DNA from: Pseudomonadales bacterium
GTDB taxonomy: Bacteria; Pseudomonadota; Gammaproteobacteria; Pseudomonadales; Azotimanducaceae
Assembly: GCA_028281005.1 (NCBI GenBank)
Contig: JANQKS010000052.1
Coordinates: 20,078 to 84,077, forward strand
Direction: 5' to 3'
DNA: 64,000 nucleotides
Shown: in pieces, positions 38,783 to 48,326 of the stretch
How positions within the stretch are numbered: the first letter of the stretch is position 1
How the letters are laid out: each line of letters starts with the position of its first letter
Notes under the pieces: generated by a model
The model's database searches: none
Seen by the model: only the letters and a program-made list of their open reading frames with translations
Told to the model about the DNA's origin: nothing
Made by a program: the position numbers and the translations under genes

Positions 38783-38819
38783 GCACATATCAGGTGCGAT
38801 ACTCGCACCAAACTGGGGC
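38783..38819. promoter_or_regulatory. tandem NtrC-like enhancer sites
   Basis: GCACATATCAGGTGC (38783-38797) and GCACCAAACTGGGGC (38805-38819) each match GCACC-N5-GGTGC with one mismatch. Their centres are 22 bp apart, two helical turns, and lie 70-110 bp upstream of the sigma-54 promoter, as expected for cooperative NtrC binding. Confidence 0.65.
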
Positions 38820-38934
38820 GCAAACGGGTAGCTCGGCAGTCTAAATTCGCACTGCGGGGCCTTAGCCGGCACCGTACACTACGGAATCCATTAGGAGTCA
38901 CCCGTGCAACAAGAACAACCGAAGGAGATAGTTG

Positions 38935-39159
38935 ATGGACCCCATCAAAAACTTACTCGAATACCTACAGTCCAACTTTGCCGACAAATTGCCCCAGGAT
39001 GCGGTTGCGGCTATCGAAGCCAACGCGAGAGAGCTATTTGCCAAGTTTGAGCTTGTACCCAAACACGAATTTGAAGCCCAGGTACAAATTCTCACCTCCC
39101 TGCAGCAGCAGGTGACCACTCTGGAGCAGCGCCTGGCTGAGCTTGAACACACAGCCTGA
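38935..39159 (+). CDS. ubiK: ubiquinone biosynthesis accessory factor UbiK (YqiC)
   Basis: 74 residues, one N-terminal amphipathic part and a long C-terminal coiled coil (QVQILTSLQQQVTTLEQRLAELE). MDPIKNLLEYLQSNF opening matches the family. UbiK works with UbiJ in the aerobic coenzyme Q complex. ATG 38935 follows AGGAG at 7 nt. It overlaps comM by 17 nt. Confidence 0.92.
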   Translation: MDPIKNLLEYLQSNFADKLPQDAVAAIEANARELFAKFELVPKHEFEAQVQILTSLQQQVTTLEQRLAELEHTA

Positions 39160-40807
39160 GCAGCCACACGCGGAAAGCTTCGAGCCACCCCCCCGGGTCA
39201 ACACCCGGGTGCTGGTTGGCCTAACTGCGCATGCAGTGACGGTGGAGTGTCATATCGGCAGCGGTTTACCGACAACCACCATCGTTGGGCTCCCGGAGGC
39301 TGCCGTGCGGGAATCAAGAGATCGGGTAGCCAGCGCACTCAAGAACTGCGGCTTTGACGTCCCAGACGGTCGCCTGGTCATTAATCTGGCACCCGGTGGA
39401 TTAAGCAAAAACAGCTCCGCCTTAGATTTACCCATCGCGCTGAGCGTGTTGGCCGCCACTCACCAAGTGAGCCGTACGCATCTCAACGCGCTGGAGTTTT
39501 TAGGTGAATTGGGTTTGTTCGGAGAGCTTCGCGCTGTGAATGGTGCGTTGGCCTGCGCATTGGCGTCAAAACAAGCTGGGCGCCAGTTGCTGGTACCCAA
39601 AGCCAACCACCGCGAGGTGCAGGTCGCTCCGGCCAACACAGTGACAGTTGCAGCAAACCTGCGCCAAGTGGCAGCCCTCCTCAACGACACACCTTTGCAG
39701 CTGCCAGAGATCTCAGCCACGCCGGCGCAGTTTACCCAGCCTGTTCGCGGGCAAGGATCCCTACCTCAGCAAGCCGCCAAACAAGCTACCAAACAATCCG
39801 TCAATCAAGCCAGCAAACAGGACAGCAAACAAGCCCACCAACAAAAACCGGCGCCACCAAACACGTTCGACCAAGTGGTGGGTCAACACGCCGCCAAGCG
39901 GGCGCTGATCATCGCCGCCGCGGGCGGTCACCACCTGCTCATGGTGGGGCCACCGGGCACTGGTAAAACCATGTTGGCCCGGGGGTTTGCACAACTTCTG
40001 CCACCCCTCGAAGACGAGGCCCGCCTTGAAGTAGCGGCGGTTTATTCCGCGGCAGGGATCACCAGAGAGGACTACGCGGCCGTGCCGTTTCGCGACCCAC
40101 ACCATAGCGCTAGCGCGCCCGCCCTGGTCGGCGGTGGTAACCCGCCCATTCCGGGTGAAATTGCGCTGGCTCACCACGGGGTGTTGTTTCTCGATGAGCT
40201 GCCGCATTTCAAACCTTCTGCTCTTAATCTGCTGCGCGAACCGATTGAAACCGGCCAAGCGATCATTTCGCGTGCCAAATACAAGGTCGCTTTCCCTTGC
40301 CGTTTCCAGCTGATTGCGGCGATGAACCCCTGTCCCGCGGGGCGCACCTGCAAGGAACAGGCGTGCCGCTGCACACCAAGCCAGGTGCAACGCTACCAAG
40401 GCCGCATCTCCGGGCCGTTATTGGATCGCATCGACATTCAGGTGCGTGTCGCGGCGCTGCCGGAAGCGGTCCTGGTTAAACTACAGCAGCACACGGCGAC
40501 GCAACACGCGGGGGACATTCAACGGGAGATCGAGCAAGCACGGCGGCGACAGTTAGCGCGCCAGGGTCAAGTGAATGCGCTCCTACCCGGAGATGAGCTC
40601 AGTCAGCATATGCATCTTGCCGAGCTAGATCAGGCTTATCTAAGCAACGCCATCTCGCGTTACAACTTGTCCGCACGCAGCTACCACAAGCTGTGGCGCA
40701 TCGCGCGCACGATCGCCGATTTACAGGGTTCGGAGTTGATAAGCCTCGAGCATATGACCGAGGCGATGAGTTACCGGGCGCTGGACTGGGAGGCGGGGGT
40801 GACCTGA
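39143..40807 (+). CDS. comM: ComM-like AAA+ ATPase (Mg-chelatase family)
   Basis: 554 residues. N-terminal Lon-protease-like domain (VGLTAHAVTVECHIGSGLPTTTIVGLPEAAVRESRDRV), a central Gln/Lys-rich linker (about 207-238: QQAAKQATKQSVNQASKQ) and an AAA+ module with Walker A GPPGTGKTML near 272, Walker B VLFLDELPHF near 350 and MNPCPAGRTCKEQACRC Cys-rich loop. ComM is a branch-migration helicase aiding natural transformation. The start is TTG 39143 inside ubiK; no strong ribosome binding site, so an internal start is possible. The expanded linker is unusual. Confidence 0.92.
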   Translation: MNTQPEQPHAESFEPPPRVNTRVLVGLTAHAVTVECHIGSGLPTTTIVGLPEAAVRESRDRVASALKNCGFDVPDGRLVINLAPGGLSKNSSALDLPIALSVLAATHQVSRTHLNALEFLGELGLFGELRAVNGALACALASKQAGRQLLVPKANHREVQVAPANTVTVAANLRQVAALLNDTPLQLPEISATPAQFTQPVRGQGSLPQQAAKQATKQSVNQASKQDSKQAHQQKPAPPNTFDQVVGQHAAKRALIIAAAGGHHLLMVGPPGTGKTMLARGFAQLLPPLEDEARLEVAAVYSAAGITREDYAAVPFRDPHHSASAPALVGGGNPPIPGEIALAHHGVLFLDELPHFKPSALNLLREPIETGQAIISRAKYKVAFPCRFQLIAAMNPCPAGRTCKEQACRCTPSQVQRYQGRISGPLLDRIDIQVRVAALPEAVLVKLQQHTATQHAGDIQREIEQARRRQLARQGQVNALLPGDELSQHMHLAELDQAYLSNAISRYNLSARSYHKLWRIARTIADLQGSELISLEHMTEAMSYRALDWEAGVT

Positions 40808-40839
40808 CACTGACGCATACACGTCAGTTGTTATGGCAA

Positions 40840-41250
40840 CTAGTTAACCTGCTCCAACATGTAGTCGACCGCAGCCTGCAGCTCTTCATCAGAACAATTC
40901 ATACACGTACCTTTGGCCGGCATAGCGTTTAGCCCGTTGATGGTGCTGGCCATCAGCACATCTATGCCTTTGGCAATGCGCGGTTCCCATTGAGCCGCAT
41001 CACCCAACAGCGGTGCGCCCCCTACGCCGGAAAGGTGGCAGGCAAAACAAAACTGATCATAAACTGCCTGGCCGCTGAGCGGTCCGGAAGAGGCCACCTC
41101 CGTTGCGCTGCCACAGTCGTCTCCCACACGACAAACGCTTCCGAAAGGTTTTATCCGTTCAGCGATCTCTTCAGTGGTACCCGGAGGCACGGCGTAAATA
41201 TATACACCAACGATAACGGCCACCAGGGCGGGAAACAGACTACGTTTCAA
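40840..41250 (-). CDS. cytochrome c5-type monoheme protein
   Basis: 136 residues. N-terminal signal/anchor (1-22), heme motif CFACH near residue 68, axial Met in LNAMPAKGTC near 109 and the CMNC disulfide characteristic of cytochrome c5. Periplasmic electron carrier, probably anchored by its uncleaved N terminus. Convergent with comM with 32 bp between. Confidence 0.9.
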   Translation of the reverse strand: MKRSLFPALVAVIVGVYIYAVPPGTTEEIAERIKPFGSVCRVGDDCGSATEVASSGPLSGQAVYDQFCFACHLSGVGGAPLLGDAAQWEPRIAKGIDVLMASTINGLNAMPAKGTCMNCSDEELQAAVDYMLEQVN

Positions 41251-41295
41251 TGGAACCTCCTAACGAGTACTAAAAAACGGCGCGAGATTATAGCC

Positions 41296-42471
41296 TCATG
41301 GGGCGGTGGCGTCGAACAGCTCACGGCCAATCAACATGCGGCGAATTTCGCTGGTACCCGCACCAATTTCATACAACTTTGCATCACGCAGCAGACGCCC
41401 GGTGGGATAGTCATTGATATAACCATTGCCGCCAAGCGCTTGTATGGCTTGCAGTGCCATCTGCGTGGCTTTTTCCGCTGCGTATAAGATGCATCCCGCC
41501 GCATCAAAGCGGGTCGTACGCCCGGCGTCACAGGCCTTTGCCACTGCATAGACGTACGCGCGCGAGGCATTCATCTCGGTGTACATATCCGCCACCTTAC
41601 CTTGCATGAGCTGGAATTGGCCAATCGGTGTGTCGAACTGTTGGCGTTCGTGCAGATAAGGCATGACCACGTCTAAACAACTACGCATGATGCCAAGCGG
41701 GCCGCCGGCCAACACCACCCGTTCGTAGTCCAGCCCGCTCATAAGGATTTTTACACCTTGCCCCACCTGACCGAGGATTTGAGTTTTTGGCACTCGGCAA
41801 TCTTCAAAGATGAGCTCCGCGGTATCCGAGCCGCGCATGCCTAATTTGTCCAACTTCACCCCGGTGTTGAAGCCGTGCATGTCCTTTTCGATGAGAAATG
41901 CGGTAATACCCTTGGACCCCAGCTGCGCATCCACTGTGGCATACACCACTAAAACGTCTGCGCCAGGTCCATTGGTGATCCACATTTTGTTGCCGTTGAG
42001 CACAAAATCGTCACCGTCTTCCGACGCGCGTAACTTCATACTCACCACATCGGATCCTGCCCCGGGTTCACTCATGGCGAGTGCACCAAGAAACTCACCT
42101 GACACCAGCTTGGGTAGATAGGTTTGCTTCTGTTCTTCTGAGCCAAAACGGCGAATCTGATTGGCGCACAAGTTAGAGTGCGCGCCGTATGACAATCCAA
42201 CAGACGCGGACGCACGGCTGATTTCCTCCATGACGACGGTGTGGGCTAAATAACCCAGGTTAACCCCGCCGTACTGTTCCTCCACCGTCATACCCAGTAC
42301 ACCAAGGTCGCCCAACGCGGTCCATAAGTCGCGAGGAAACTCGTTGTCCTTGTCGATCTGATCCGCGCGCGGGGTAATCTCCGCCGCGGCGAACTGGGCT
42401 ACGCTGTCCCGCAGCATGTCCACAGTTTCGCCAAGCCCAAAATCGAAATCCGGCATACTGCTCACACTCAT
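41296..42471 (-). CDS. ivd: isovaleryl-CoA dehydrogenase
   Basis: 391 residues. Acyl-CoA dehydrogenase of leucine breakdown. The catalytic Glu sits in [15 protein letters not shown], the place used by isovaleryl-CoA dehydrogenase, not in the C-terminal YxGT position; [16 protein letters not shown] and [20 protein letters not shown] complete the family motifs. ATG 42471 overlaps the split-barrel gene by 4 nt; GTG 42465 fits the AGAGGA sequence better and is an alternative. Last gene of the liuB-liuD-PPOX-ivd run. Confidence 0.93.
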   Translation of the reverse strand: MSVSSMPDFDFGLGETVDMLRDSVAQFAAAEITPRADQIDKDNEFPRDLWTALGDLGVLGMTVEEQYGGVNLGYLAHTVVMEEISRASASVGLSYGAHSNLCANQIRRFGSEEQKQTYLPKLVSGEFLGALAMSEPGAGSDVVSMKLRASEDGDDFVLNGNKMWITNGPGADVLVVYATVDAQLGSKGITAFLIEKDMHGFNTGVKLDKLGMRGSDTAELIFEDCRVPKTQILGQVGQGVKILMSGLDYERVVLAGGPLGIMRSCLDVVMPYLHERQQFDTPIGQFQLMQGKVADMYTEMNASRAYVYAVAKACDAGRTTRFDAAGCILYAAEKATQMALQAIQALGGNGYINDYPTGRLLRDAKLYEIGAGTSEIRRMLIGRELFDATAP

Positions 42472-42956
42472 TCCTCTTCTCGTTGTGATCCAAGCTTGTG
42501 ATTGTCCCAACTGACAACTTTGTAGGGCGTAAATACAATCCAGCGCCTGCTGCGACCGGTGGCGCTCGCCTGGTAGGATTGTGGCTCCCCGTTTTTACCG
42601 ACCAGTCCATGTTTATTGCCCAGATTGGCGCACGCCTGCGGTAAGTCATTGTCCGCCTGCTCCGCGGCGACATCTTCCAACACCTGCGCCTGACCGCGCA
42701 TCATCACGCCGCGCAGCTCCCGCCATGCGGAACCGGTATCCACCAAAATAGTCGCGCGCGGGTCGCGGCGCAGGTTGGCAATCTTCTGCCCGCGACCATA
42801 GATGTAAGCTTTGCCTGCCGCCCAGCCGAAGGTCATCGGGGTCAGGTTAATGTCGTTCCCGGGTCCGATCGTAGCAATGGCCAAGCGGCTAACAGTAGCC
42901 ATCATCGAATCGATCTCCGCCGGGGAGAGCCTCAGAGACGGATCAATCTTCGCCAC
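42468..42956 (-). CDS. pyridoxamine-5'-phosphate-oxidase-like split-barrel protein
   Basis: 162 residues. FMN/F420-binding split-barrel fold: [50 protein letters not shown] and [13 protein letters not shown]. Too divergent from PdxH to be pyridoxal synthesis. Between mccA (15 nt) and ivd (4-nt overlap) in a leucine-catabolism operon, where such a gene is not standard. A redox or heme-binding accessory is possible; function unknown. Confidence 0.82.
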   Translation of the reverse strand: MAKIDPSLRLSPAEIDSMMATVSRLAIATIGPGNDINLTPMTFGWAAGKAYIYGRGQKIANLRRDPRATILVDTGSAWRELRGVMMRGQAQVLEDVAAEQADNDLPQACANLGNKHGLVGKNGEPQSYQASATGRSRRWIVFTPYKVVSWDNHKLGSQREEE

Positions 42957-42971
42957 GGATGCACTTCCAGA

Positions 42972-44903
42972 CTAAGCCTCAAACTCCACCAACTCCACAC
43001 CTTCTTCGACCCGGTCACCGGCGGAAAACAGGACCTGTTTGACTGTCCCGGCTTTGGGTGCGGTAACACTGTGCTCCATTTTCATGGCCTCGACCACCAC
43101 CAGCACGTCTCCTTGCTTGACCTTATCGCCCGCTTTTACGTTGACCGCAATGACCTGACCGGGCATTGGAGCAGCCACCCCGCCGCGTGATAGCGCCTGA
43201 TTTTGATAGCGGCTGATGTCATCCGTGAGATCGACAAATCGCTCCGTATGCCCATCGCACATGACATAGATGAATTGGCTCTCGCGCAACACTTGTGCCT
43301 CTCGCGGTTGTCCGTCGATACGCACGTTCACAATACCTTCGGTGTTTGTGTCCACCGGCCCTAGAGACAGCTGCCTATCATTCACTACAGCGGTGTCGGT
43401 GTGGACATCCACTTGCAAGGCTTGTTTGCCATGGCGCAGCAGCACACGTCGGCGGGCCGGTAGATTACTGCGGAAGCCCGAACCGTTCTGCCACCCATCA
43501 CCGATGTTATGTTCCGCTAGCACAAACAAGGCTGCCAACACAGAAAATGCCGCTTGCTGATCCGGCACCACATCGTCATGTACCGCCTCAGCAATTGAAG
43601 TCGTGTAATCGCCGCTGGCGAACGCTGCGTGTTCGAGCACCCCTATGAGGTAACCGAGATTGTGCTCAACGCCAGCCACCCTTGCGCCGCGCAGGGCGCT
43701 CGCCAAGGCAGCTACTGCAGACTGGCGGTCTTTACCATGGGCAATCAGTTTCGCCAACATCGGATCGTAATGAGGGGTGATCTCATCTCCTGCGCGAACA
43801 CCGGTATCCACGCGAATGCTGTCGGGAACGGTGAAGTGGCATAAACGGCCGGTGGAAGGCAAGAATCGATTCGCCGGATTTTCCGCGTACAGGCGTACCT
43901 CCACCGCGTGACCGTTTATCTGCAGCGCTGGCTGAGTGAGCGGCAAAGGTTCTCCCGCCGCGACCCGCAGCTGCAGTTCCACGAGGTCTAAGCCGGTTAC
44001 TGCTTCGGTCACCGGGTGTTCTACTTGCAGCCGCGTGTTCATCTCCATAAAAAAGAACTCATCTCCTTCAGCGATGAATTCAACGGTGCCAGCCCCCACG
44101 TAGCCCACCTTTTGCGCCGCCATGATCGCGGTTTGACCCAACTGTTCACGCAGTGCCGGGGTAATGTTTGGCCCGGGTGCTTCTTCGATAACTTTTTGGT
44201 GTCTACGCTGCACTGAACAATCGCGTTCAAACAAGTGCACCACCTTGCCGTGGGTGTCGGCCATGAGCTGCACTTCGATGTGTTTGGGTGAGGTGAGATA
44301 ACGTTCCAACAAAACGTCATCGTCGCCAAATGCGGCTTGGGCTTCGCGCTTGGCACCGGCCAGTTGGTCTGCAAATTCTGCTGCCTCATTAACCAACCGC
44401 ATACCTTTACCGCCACCACCCGCGGAAGCTTTGATGAGCAAAGGAAAACCCACGGCCTGAGCTTGCTCGGCCAAAAAGTGCGCATCCTGATTGTCGCCGT
44501 GATAGCCGGGTAGAATTGGCACGCTGGCCTCCTGCATCAGCTGCTTAGAGGCCATTTTTGAACCCATGGTCTCGATCGCCGCCGCAGGTGGGCCAACGAA
44601 GATAATGCCCGCTGCCTCACAGGCGCGGGCAAACTCTGCATTCTCCGAGAGAAAACCATAACCGGGGTGAATGGCCTCGGCACCGGCGTGTTTGGCAGCT
44701 GCAATCACCTTATCGACGTCCAGATAACTCTGCGCCGCAGGCGCCGGACCTAGATGTACTGCCTCGTCTGCCAGGCTGACATGGAGCGCGTGGGCATCCG
44801 CATCCGAATAGACGGCAACGGTTCGTAAACCCATACGTTTGGCGGTACGAAATACCCGACAGGCGATTTCGCCGCGATTTGCGACTAACAGTGATTCAAA
44901 CAC
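42972..44903 (-). CDS. liuD: methylcrotonyl-CoA carboxylase, biotin-carrying alpha subunit
   Basis: 643 residues from GTG 44903, behind AGGATGTAGATAC; a longer frame to 44963 overlaps liuB and is rejected. Biotin carboxylase domain 1-445 (ANRGEIACRVFRTAKRMGL; ATP grasp GGGGKGMR; MNTRLQVEHPVTE), then a BT linker and biotin carrier domain with the biotin lysine in VVEAMKMEHSV near 605. Carboxylates 3-methylcrotonyl-CoA with LiuB. Starts 4 nt after liuB. Confidence 0.93.
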   Translation of the reverse strand: MFESLLVANRGEIACRVFRTAKRMGLRTVAVYSDADAHALHVSLADEAVHLGPAPAAQSYLDVDKVIAAAKHAGAEAIHPGYGFLSENAEFARACEAAGIIFVGPPAAAIETMGSKMASKQLMQEASVPILPGYHGDNQDAHFLAEQAQAVGFPLLIKASAGGGGKGMRLVNEAAEFADQLAGAKREAQAAFGDDDVLLERYLTSPKHIEVQLMADTHGKVVHLFERDCSVQRRHQKVIEEAPGPNITPALREQLGQTAIMAAQKVGYVGAGTVEFIAEGDEFFFMEMNTRLQVEHPVTEAVTGLDLVELQLRVAAGEPLPLTQPALQINGHAVEVRLYAENPANRFLPSTGRLCHFTVPDSIRVDTGVRAGDEITPHYDPMLAKLIAHGKDRQSAVAALASALRGARVAGVEHNLGYLIGVLEHAAFASGDYTTSIAEAVHDDVVPDQQAAFSVLAALFVLAEHNIGDGWQNGSGFRSNLPARRRVLLRHGKQALQVDVHTDTAVVNDRQLSLGPVDTNTEGIVNVRIDGQPREAQVLRESQFIYVMCDGHTERFVDLTDDISRYQNQALSRGGVAAPMPGQVIAVNVKAGDKVKQGDVLVVVEAMKMEHSVTAPKAGTVKQVLFSAGDRVEEGVELVEFEA

Positions 44904-44907
44904 GTAT

Positions 44908-46518
44908 CTACATCCTGAATATGCCGAACTCAGACGTGCGCTGTTCGGGTGTGCGGGTGGCAAAAGACAGGGCCAAGCTTAGGACAGTGCGGGTATCAAC
45001 CGGGTCGATCACGCCATCATCCCACAGCCGCGCGGACGCAAAGTAGGGGTGCCCCTCAAGATCATAGTTGGCGCGTATACCGTCCATAAACGCGGTTTTG
45101 TCGTCTTGCGGCCAACTTTCACCCCGTGCCCGCATGCCATCTTCACGTACCGTGGCCAATACGTGGGCAGCCTGTTCTCCACCCATGACCGATATACGGG
45201 CGTTTGGCCATGTCCACAACATGCGCGCACCGTAAGCCCGCCCGCACATGGCATAGTTGCCCGCACCAAAAGAGCCACCAATGACCACGGTAAATTTAGG
45301 CACCTTGGCGCATGCCACCGCGGTGACCATCTTGGCGCCGTCTTTGGCAATACCCTGATTTTCATACTTCTGCCCAACCATAAAGCCGGTAATGTTTTGT
45401 AGAAACAGCAGCGGCACACCACGGCGGTCGGCCAATTGGATAAAGTGCGCACCTTTGACCGCGCTCTCTCCAAACAAGATGCCATTGTTGGCAATGATCC
45501 CCACCGGCATGCCGTGGATGTGAGCAAAGCCGCACACCAAGGTTTCGCCATACAGCTTCTTAAACTCGTGAAACTCAGACCCGTCCACCAGTCGGGCGAT
45601 CACCTCACGCACGTCAAAAGGTGTGCGTGTATCCGTTGGCATCACGCCATATAACTCGTCGGCTGCATACAGCGGCTCACGTACCCCGCGCCGTTCAACG
45701 CTGGATTGGAAACGTTGATGACTGACCGCCACCGCCTCACGGGCCAGCAGCAGAGCGTGTTCGTCGTTGTCCGCCAGATAGTCGGTGACCCCAGATATGC
45801 GGCTGTGGACTTCACCGCCGCCAAGACTTTCCGCATCCACCTCTTCACCGGTTGCCGCCTTCACTAAGGGGGGGCCGCCTAAAAAGATAGTGCCTTGTTC
45901 TTTGACAATAATGGCTTGGTCACACATGGCCGGCACATAAGCCCCGCCAGCGGTACACGAACCCATCACTACCGCTATTTGCGGTATCCCCTGTGCCGAC
46001 ATATTAGCTTGGTTGTAAAAGATGCGGCCGAAATGAGTTTTGTCCGGAAACACATCGGCTTGCATGGGCAAAAACGCGCCCCCCGAATCCACCAGGTAAA
46101 CACACGGCAGATGATTCTCCATGGCGATCTCTTGGGCGCGCAGGTGCTTCTTTACCGTGATCGGGTAGTAGGTGCCGCCCTTAACAGTAGCGTCGTTTGC
46201 AACAATGACACAGGGCTGTCCAGACACTTGCCCAACGCCCGTGATGATGCCGCCGCTGGGAATGGCGTCATCGTAAAGTTCGTAACCGCCCAGTTGGCCA
46301 ACTTCGAGAAACGGTGCACCGGGGTCCAAAAGCCGATTGACTCGCTCCCGCGGCAACATCTTGCCGCGAGATTCGTGCCGGTCACGCGAGCGTGGATCCC
46401 CGCCCAAGGCGATCTGTGCCGCCAGCTCTTTTAGTTCGTCACTTAAGCGCCGATGATGTTCGGCATTGCGCGCAAACGCCTCACCCGCGACATTCAGCGC
46501 AGTCTTGAGTACTGCCAC
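44908..46518 (-). CDS. liuB: methylcrotonyl-CoA carboxylase, beta subunit
   Basis: 536 residues. Carboxyltransferase with crotonase-like N and C domains: [30 protein letters not shown] group near 90, [14 protein letters not shown] near 140, [14 protein letters not shown] near 185, and [23 protein letters not shown] near 375. Transfers the carboxyl from biotin to methylcrotonyl-CoA. First gene of the run; upstream is an ALS-like gene. No liuC or liuE hydratase/lyase is seen nearby. Confidence 0.95.
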   Translation of the reverse strand: MAVLKTALNVAGEAFARNAEHHRRLSDELKELAAQIALGGDPRSRDRHESRGKMLPRERVNRLLDPGAPFLEVGQLGGYELYDDAIPSGGIITGVGQVSGQPCVIVANDATVKGGTYYPITVKKHLRAQEIAMENHLPCVYLVDSGGAFLPMQADVFPDKTHFGRIFYNQANMSAQGIPQIAVVMGSCTAGGAYVPAMCDQAIIVKEQGTIFLGGPPLVKAATGEEVDAESLGGGEVHSRISGVTDYLADNDEHALLLAREAVAVSHQRFQSSVERRGVREPLYAADELYGVMPTDTRTPFDVREVIARLVDGSEFHEFKKLYGETLVCGFAHIHGMPVGIIANNGILFGESAVKGAHFIQLADRRGVPLLFLQNITGFMVGQKYENQGIAKDGAKMVTAVACAKVPKFTVVIGGSFGAGNYAMCGRAYGARMLWTWPNARISVMGGEQAAHVLATVREDGMRARGESWPQDDKTAFMDGIRANYDLEGHPYFASARLWDDGVIDPVDTRTVLSLALSFATRTPEQRTSEFGIFRM

Positions 46519-46627
46519 GTATCGTTCCCCTCATGTGCGGTCTACGGACCGGCCCCCAAAAAGAGGCGCAAAGTGTGAGCATAGCAGCAGAGTGTGTCTA
46601 GTCCCTGTCCCACTTAGAATGCTGGCG

Positions 46628-48277
46628 TTAAAAACTTGCGGTGATTTCGCCAAGCTTCTGAGTGAGTAGCGAGTTTTCCCGATAGTCGATGGGGATCACC
46701 ACCAAGCTGGGTCCGTCTTCATTGAACGCCGCCTCTAAAGTGGCTTGTAGATCCGCCGAATTGTCACAGCGATGGCCGTGCCAACCGAAACACTGGGCCA
46801 AACCAAGCCACTCCGGGTTGCCGAAATCAAGCTCGGTATGGCGGCCAAACTCGTTCTCCTGCTTCCAGGCAATTAAGCCATAGGCGTTGTCTTCCCAGAC
46901 CAACATCACGATGTTGCTGTTTAGCCGTTTGGCCGTTTCCATTTCTTGCACGTTCATCAGAAAACCAGCATCACCCGCAATACCCAGCACACGCTGCTCG
47001 GGATACACCAACGCAGCCGCAATAGCACCGGGCAAGGCAAATCCCATGGAACAAAACCCGTTCGGAATCAGGCACGTGTTGGGTTCATGGCAATGGTAGT
47101 GTCTGGCGATCCACATTTTGTGGGCGCCGACATCTGAGAGCAGGATGTCTTGCGGGCCCAGGACCGCGCGGCAATCCCACAATGCTTTCTGGGGGCGTAT
47201 CGCACCCTGCTGATCATCGTCGGCGTACTCCGCCAAGTCCGCCGCCATGCTCGCACGCGCACCCGCCTGATGCTTGAGATCCAGATCCAACGAACCATGC
47301 GCATCAAGGCGTTCGTTCATCATCCACAAGAAATGGGCCAGATCTCCCACCACCTCGGCGGCCGGATGATAGTGCTCGTCGATCTCTGCCGGCAGGAAGT
47401 CCGCATGCACGATGGTTTTATCTTTGTTTGGGTTCCATTGGCGCGGGTGGTATTCGACCATATCGAAGCCCAAGGTGATCACCAGATCCGCCTCGTCAAT
47501 GACAAGATTCATGCGGTCCTTGCTGCCTAGGCCCACGGTATACAGGCAGTAATCTGCATCCATGTCCACCGTACCTTTGGCCATGAAAGTGCTGATCACC
47601 CCAATGCCGGTTTTTTCACACAGCAGGCGCAGCTGTTTACTGGCCCGGCGCCGGATGCTGCCGTTACCGGCAATGATTACCGGCTTTTTCGCGTTGACCA
47701 ATAGCTCGAAGGCGCGATCCACAATTTTGTCGGCGGGTACTGGGCGCCGAAAGCGCCGCGGTTCCAACGGCAGCGCGGCGGTTTCATGTTTGGCCAGGTC
47801 TTCGGCCAACTCCACATGTACAGCACCCGGCTTTTCGGTGCGCGCCAGCCGCACAGCCTTACGTACGACTTCTGGAATAGTGTCCGCATGGCGGATGGTC
47901 TCCGCCCACTTGGTCACCGGTTCGAACATCGCCACCACATCCATGACTTGGTGCGACTCCTTATGCAACCGGTGGGTGGCTCCCTGGCCAGTCAACACCA
48001 ACATGGGGGCACGGTCCATATTGCCGTCCGCAACGCCAGTGATGAGATTGGATGCACCGGGCCCCAAGGTGCCTAAACACCCGGCCGGATTCCCAGTGAG
48101 GCGCCCGTAGATCTCCGCCATAAAAGCCGCACCTTGTTCGTGACGGGTCAGGACAAACTGTATGTCGGAATGTTCTAACGACATCATAAAGTCGGCGTTT
48201 TCTTCACCGGGTACACCGAAAATGTACTCGATACCTTCCGCCTCAAGGCACTTTACAAACAAATCAGAGGCTTTCAT
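46628..48277 (-). CDS. thiamine-diphosphate enzyme, acetolactate synthase-like
   Basis: 549 residues. Three-domain ThDP fold: PYR domain with catalytic Glu in LTRHEQGAAFMAEIYGR near 49, middle domain with IIAGNGSIRRR near 205, PP domain with the ThDP/Mg motif GDAGFLMNVQEMETAKRLNSN near 445. It resembles catabolic acetolactate synthase (AlsS-like) and has no regulatory small subunit next door. Linked 49 nt after the class III aminotransferase, so it may act on a keto acid or aldehyde from that enzyme. The exact reaction is not proven by sequence. Confidence 0.8.
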   Translation of the reverse strand: MKASDLFVKCLEAEGIEYIFGVPGEENADFMMSLEHSDIQFVLTRHEQGAAFMAEIYGRLTGNPAGCLGTLGPGASNLITGVADGNMDRAPMLVLTGQGATHRLHKESHQVMDVVAMFEPVTKWAETIRHADTIPEVVRKAVRLARTEKPGAVHVELAEDLAKHETAALPLEPRRFRRPVPADKIVDRAFELLVNAKKPVIIAGNGSIRRRASKQLRLLCEKTGIGVISTFMAKGTVDMDADYCLYTVGLGSKDRMNLVIDEADLVITLGFDMVEYHPRQWNPNKDKTIVHADFLPAEIDEHYHPAAEVVGDLAHFLWMMNERLDAHGSLDLDLKHQAGARASMAADLAEYADDDQQGAIRPQKALWDCRAVLGPQDILLSDVGAHKMWIARHYHCHEPNTCLIPNGFCSMGFALPGAIAAALVYPEQRVLGIAGDAGFLMNVQEMETAKRLNSNIVMLVWEDNAYGLIAWKQENEFGRHTELDFGNPEWLGLAQCFGWHGHRCDNSADLQATLEAAFNEDGPSLVVIPIDYRENSLLTQKLGEITASF

Positions 48278-48326
48278 CGCGGGTCTCCGTTTCCGATGTT
48301 TTTAAACCAAGATTGTCGTCGCAACC

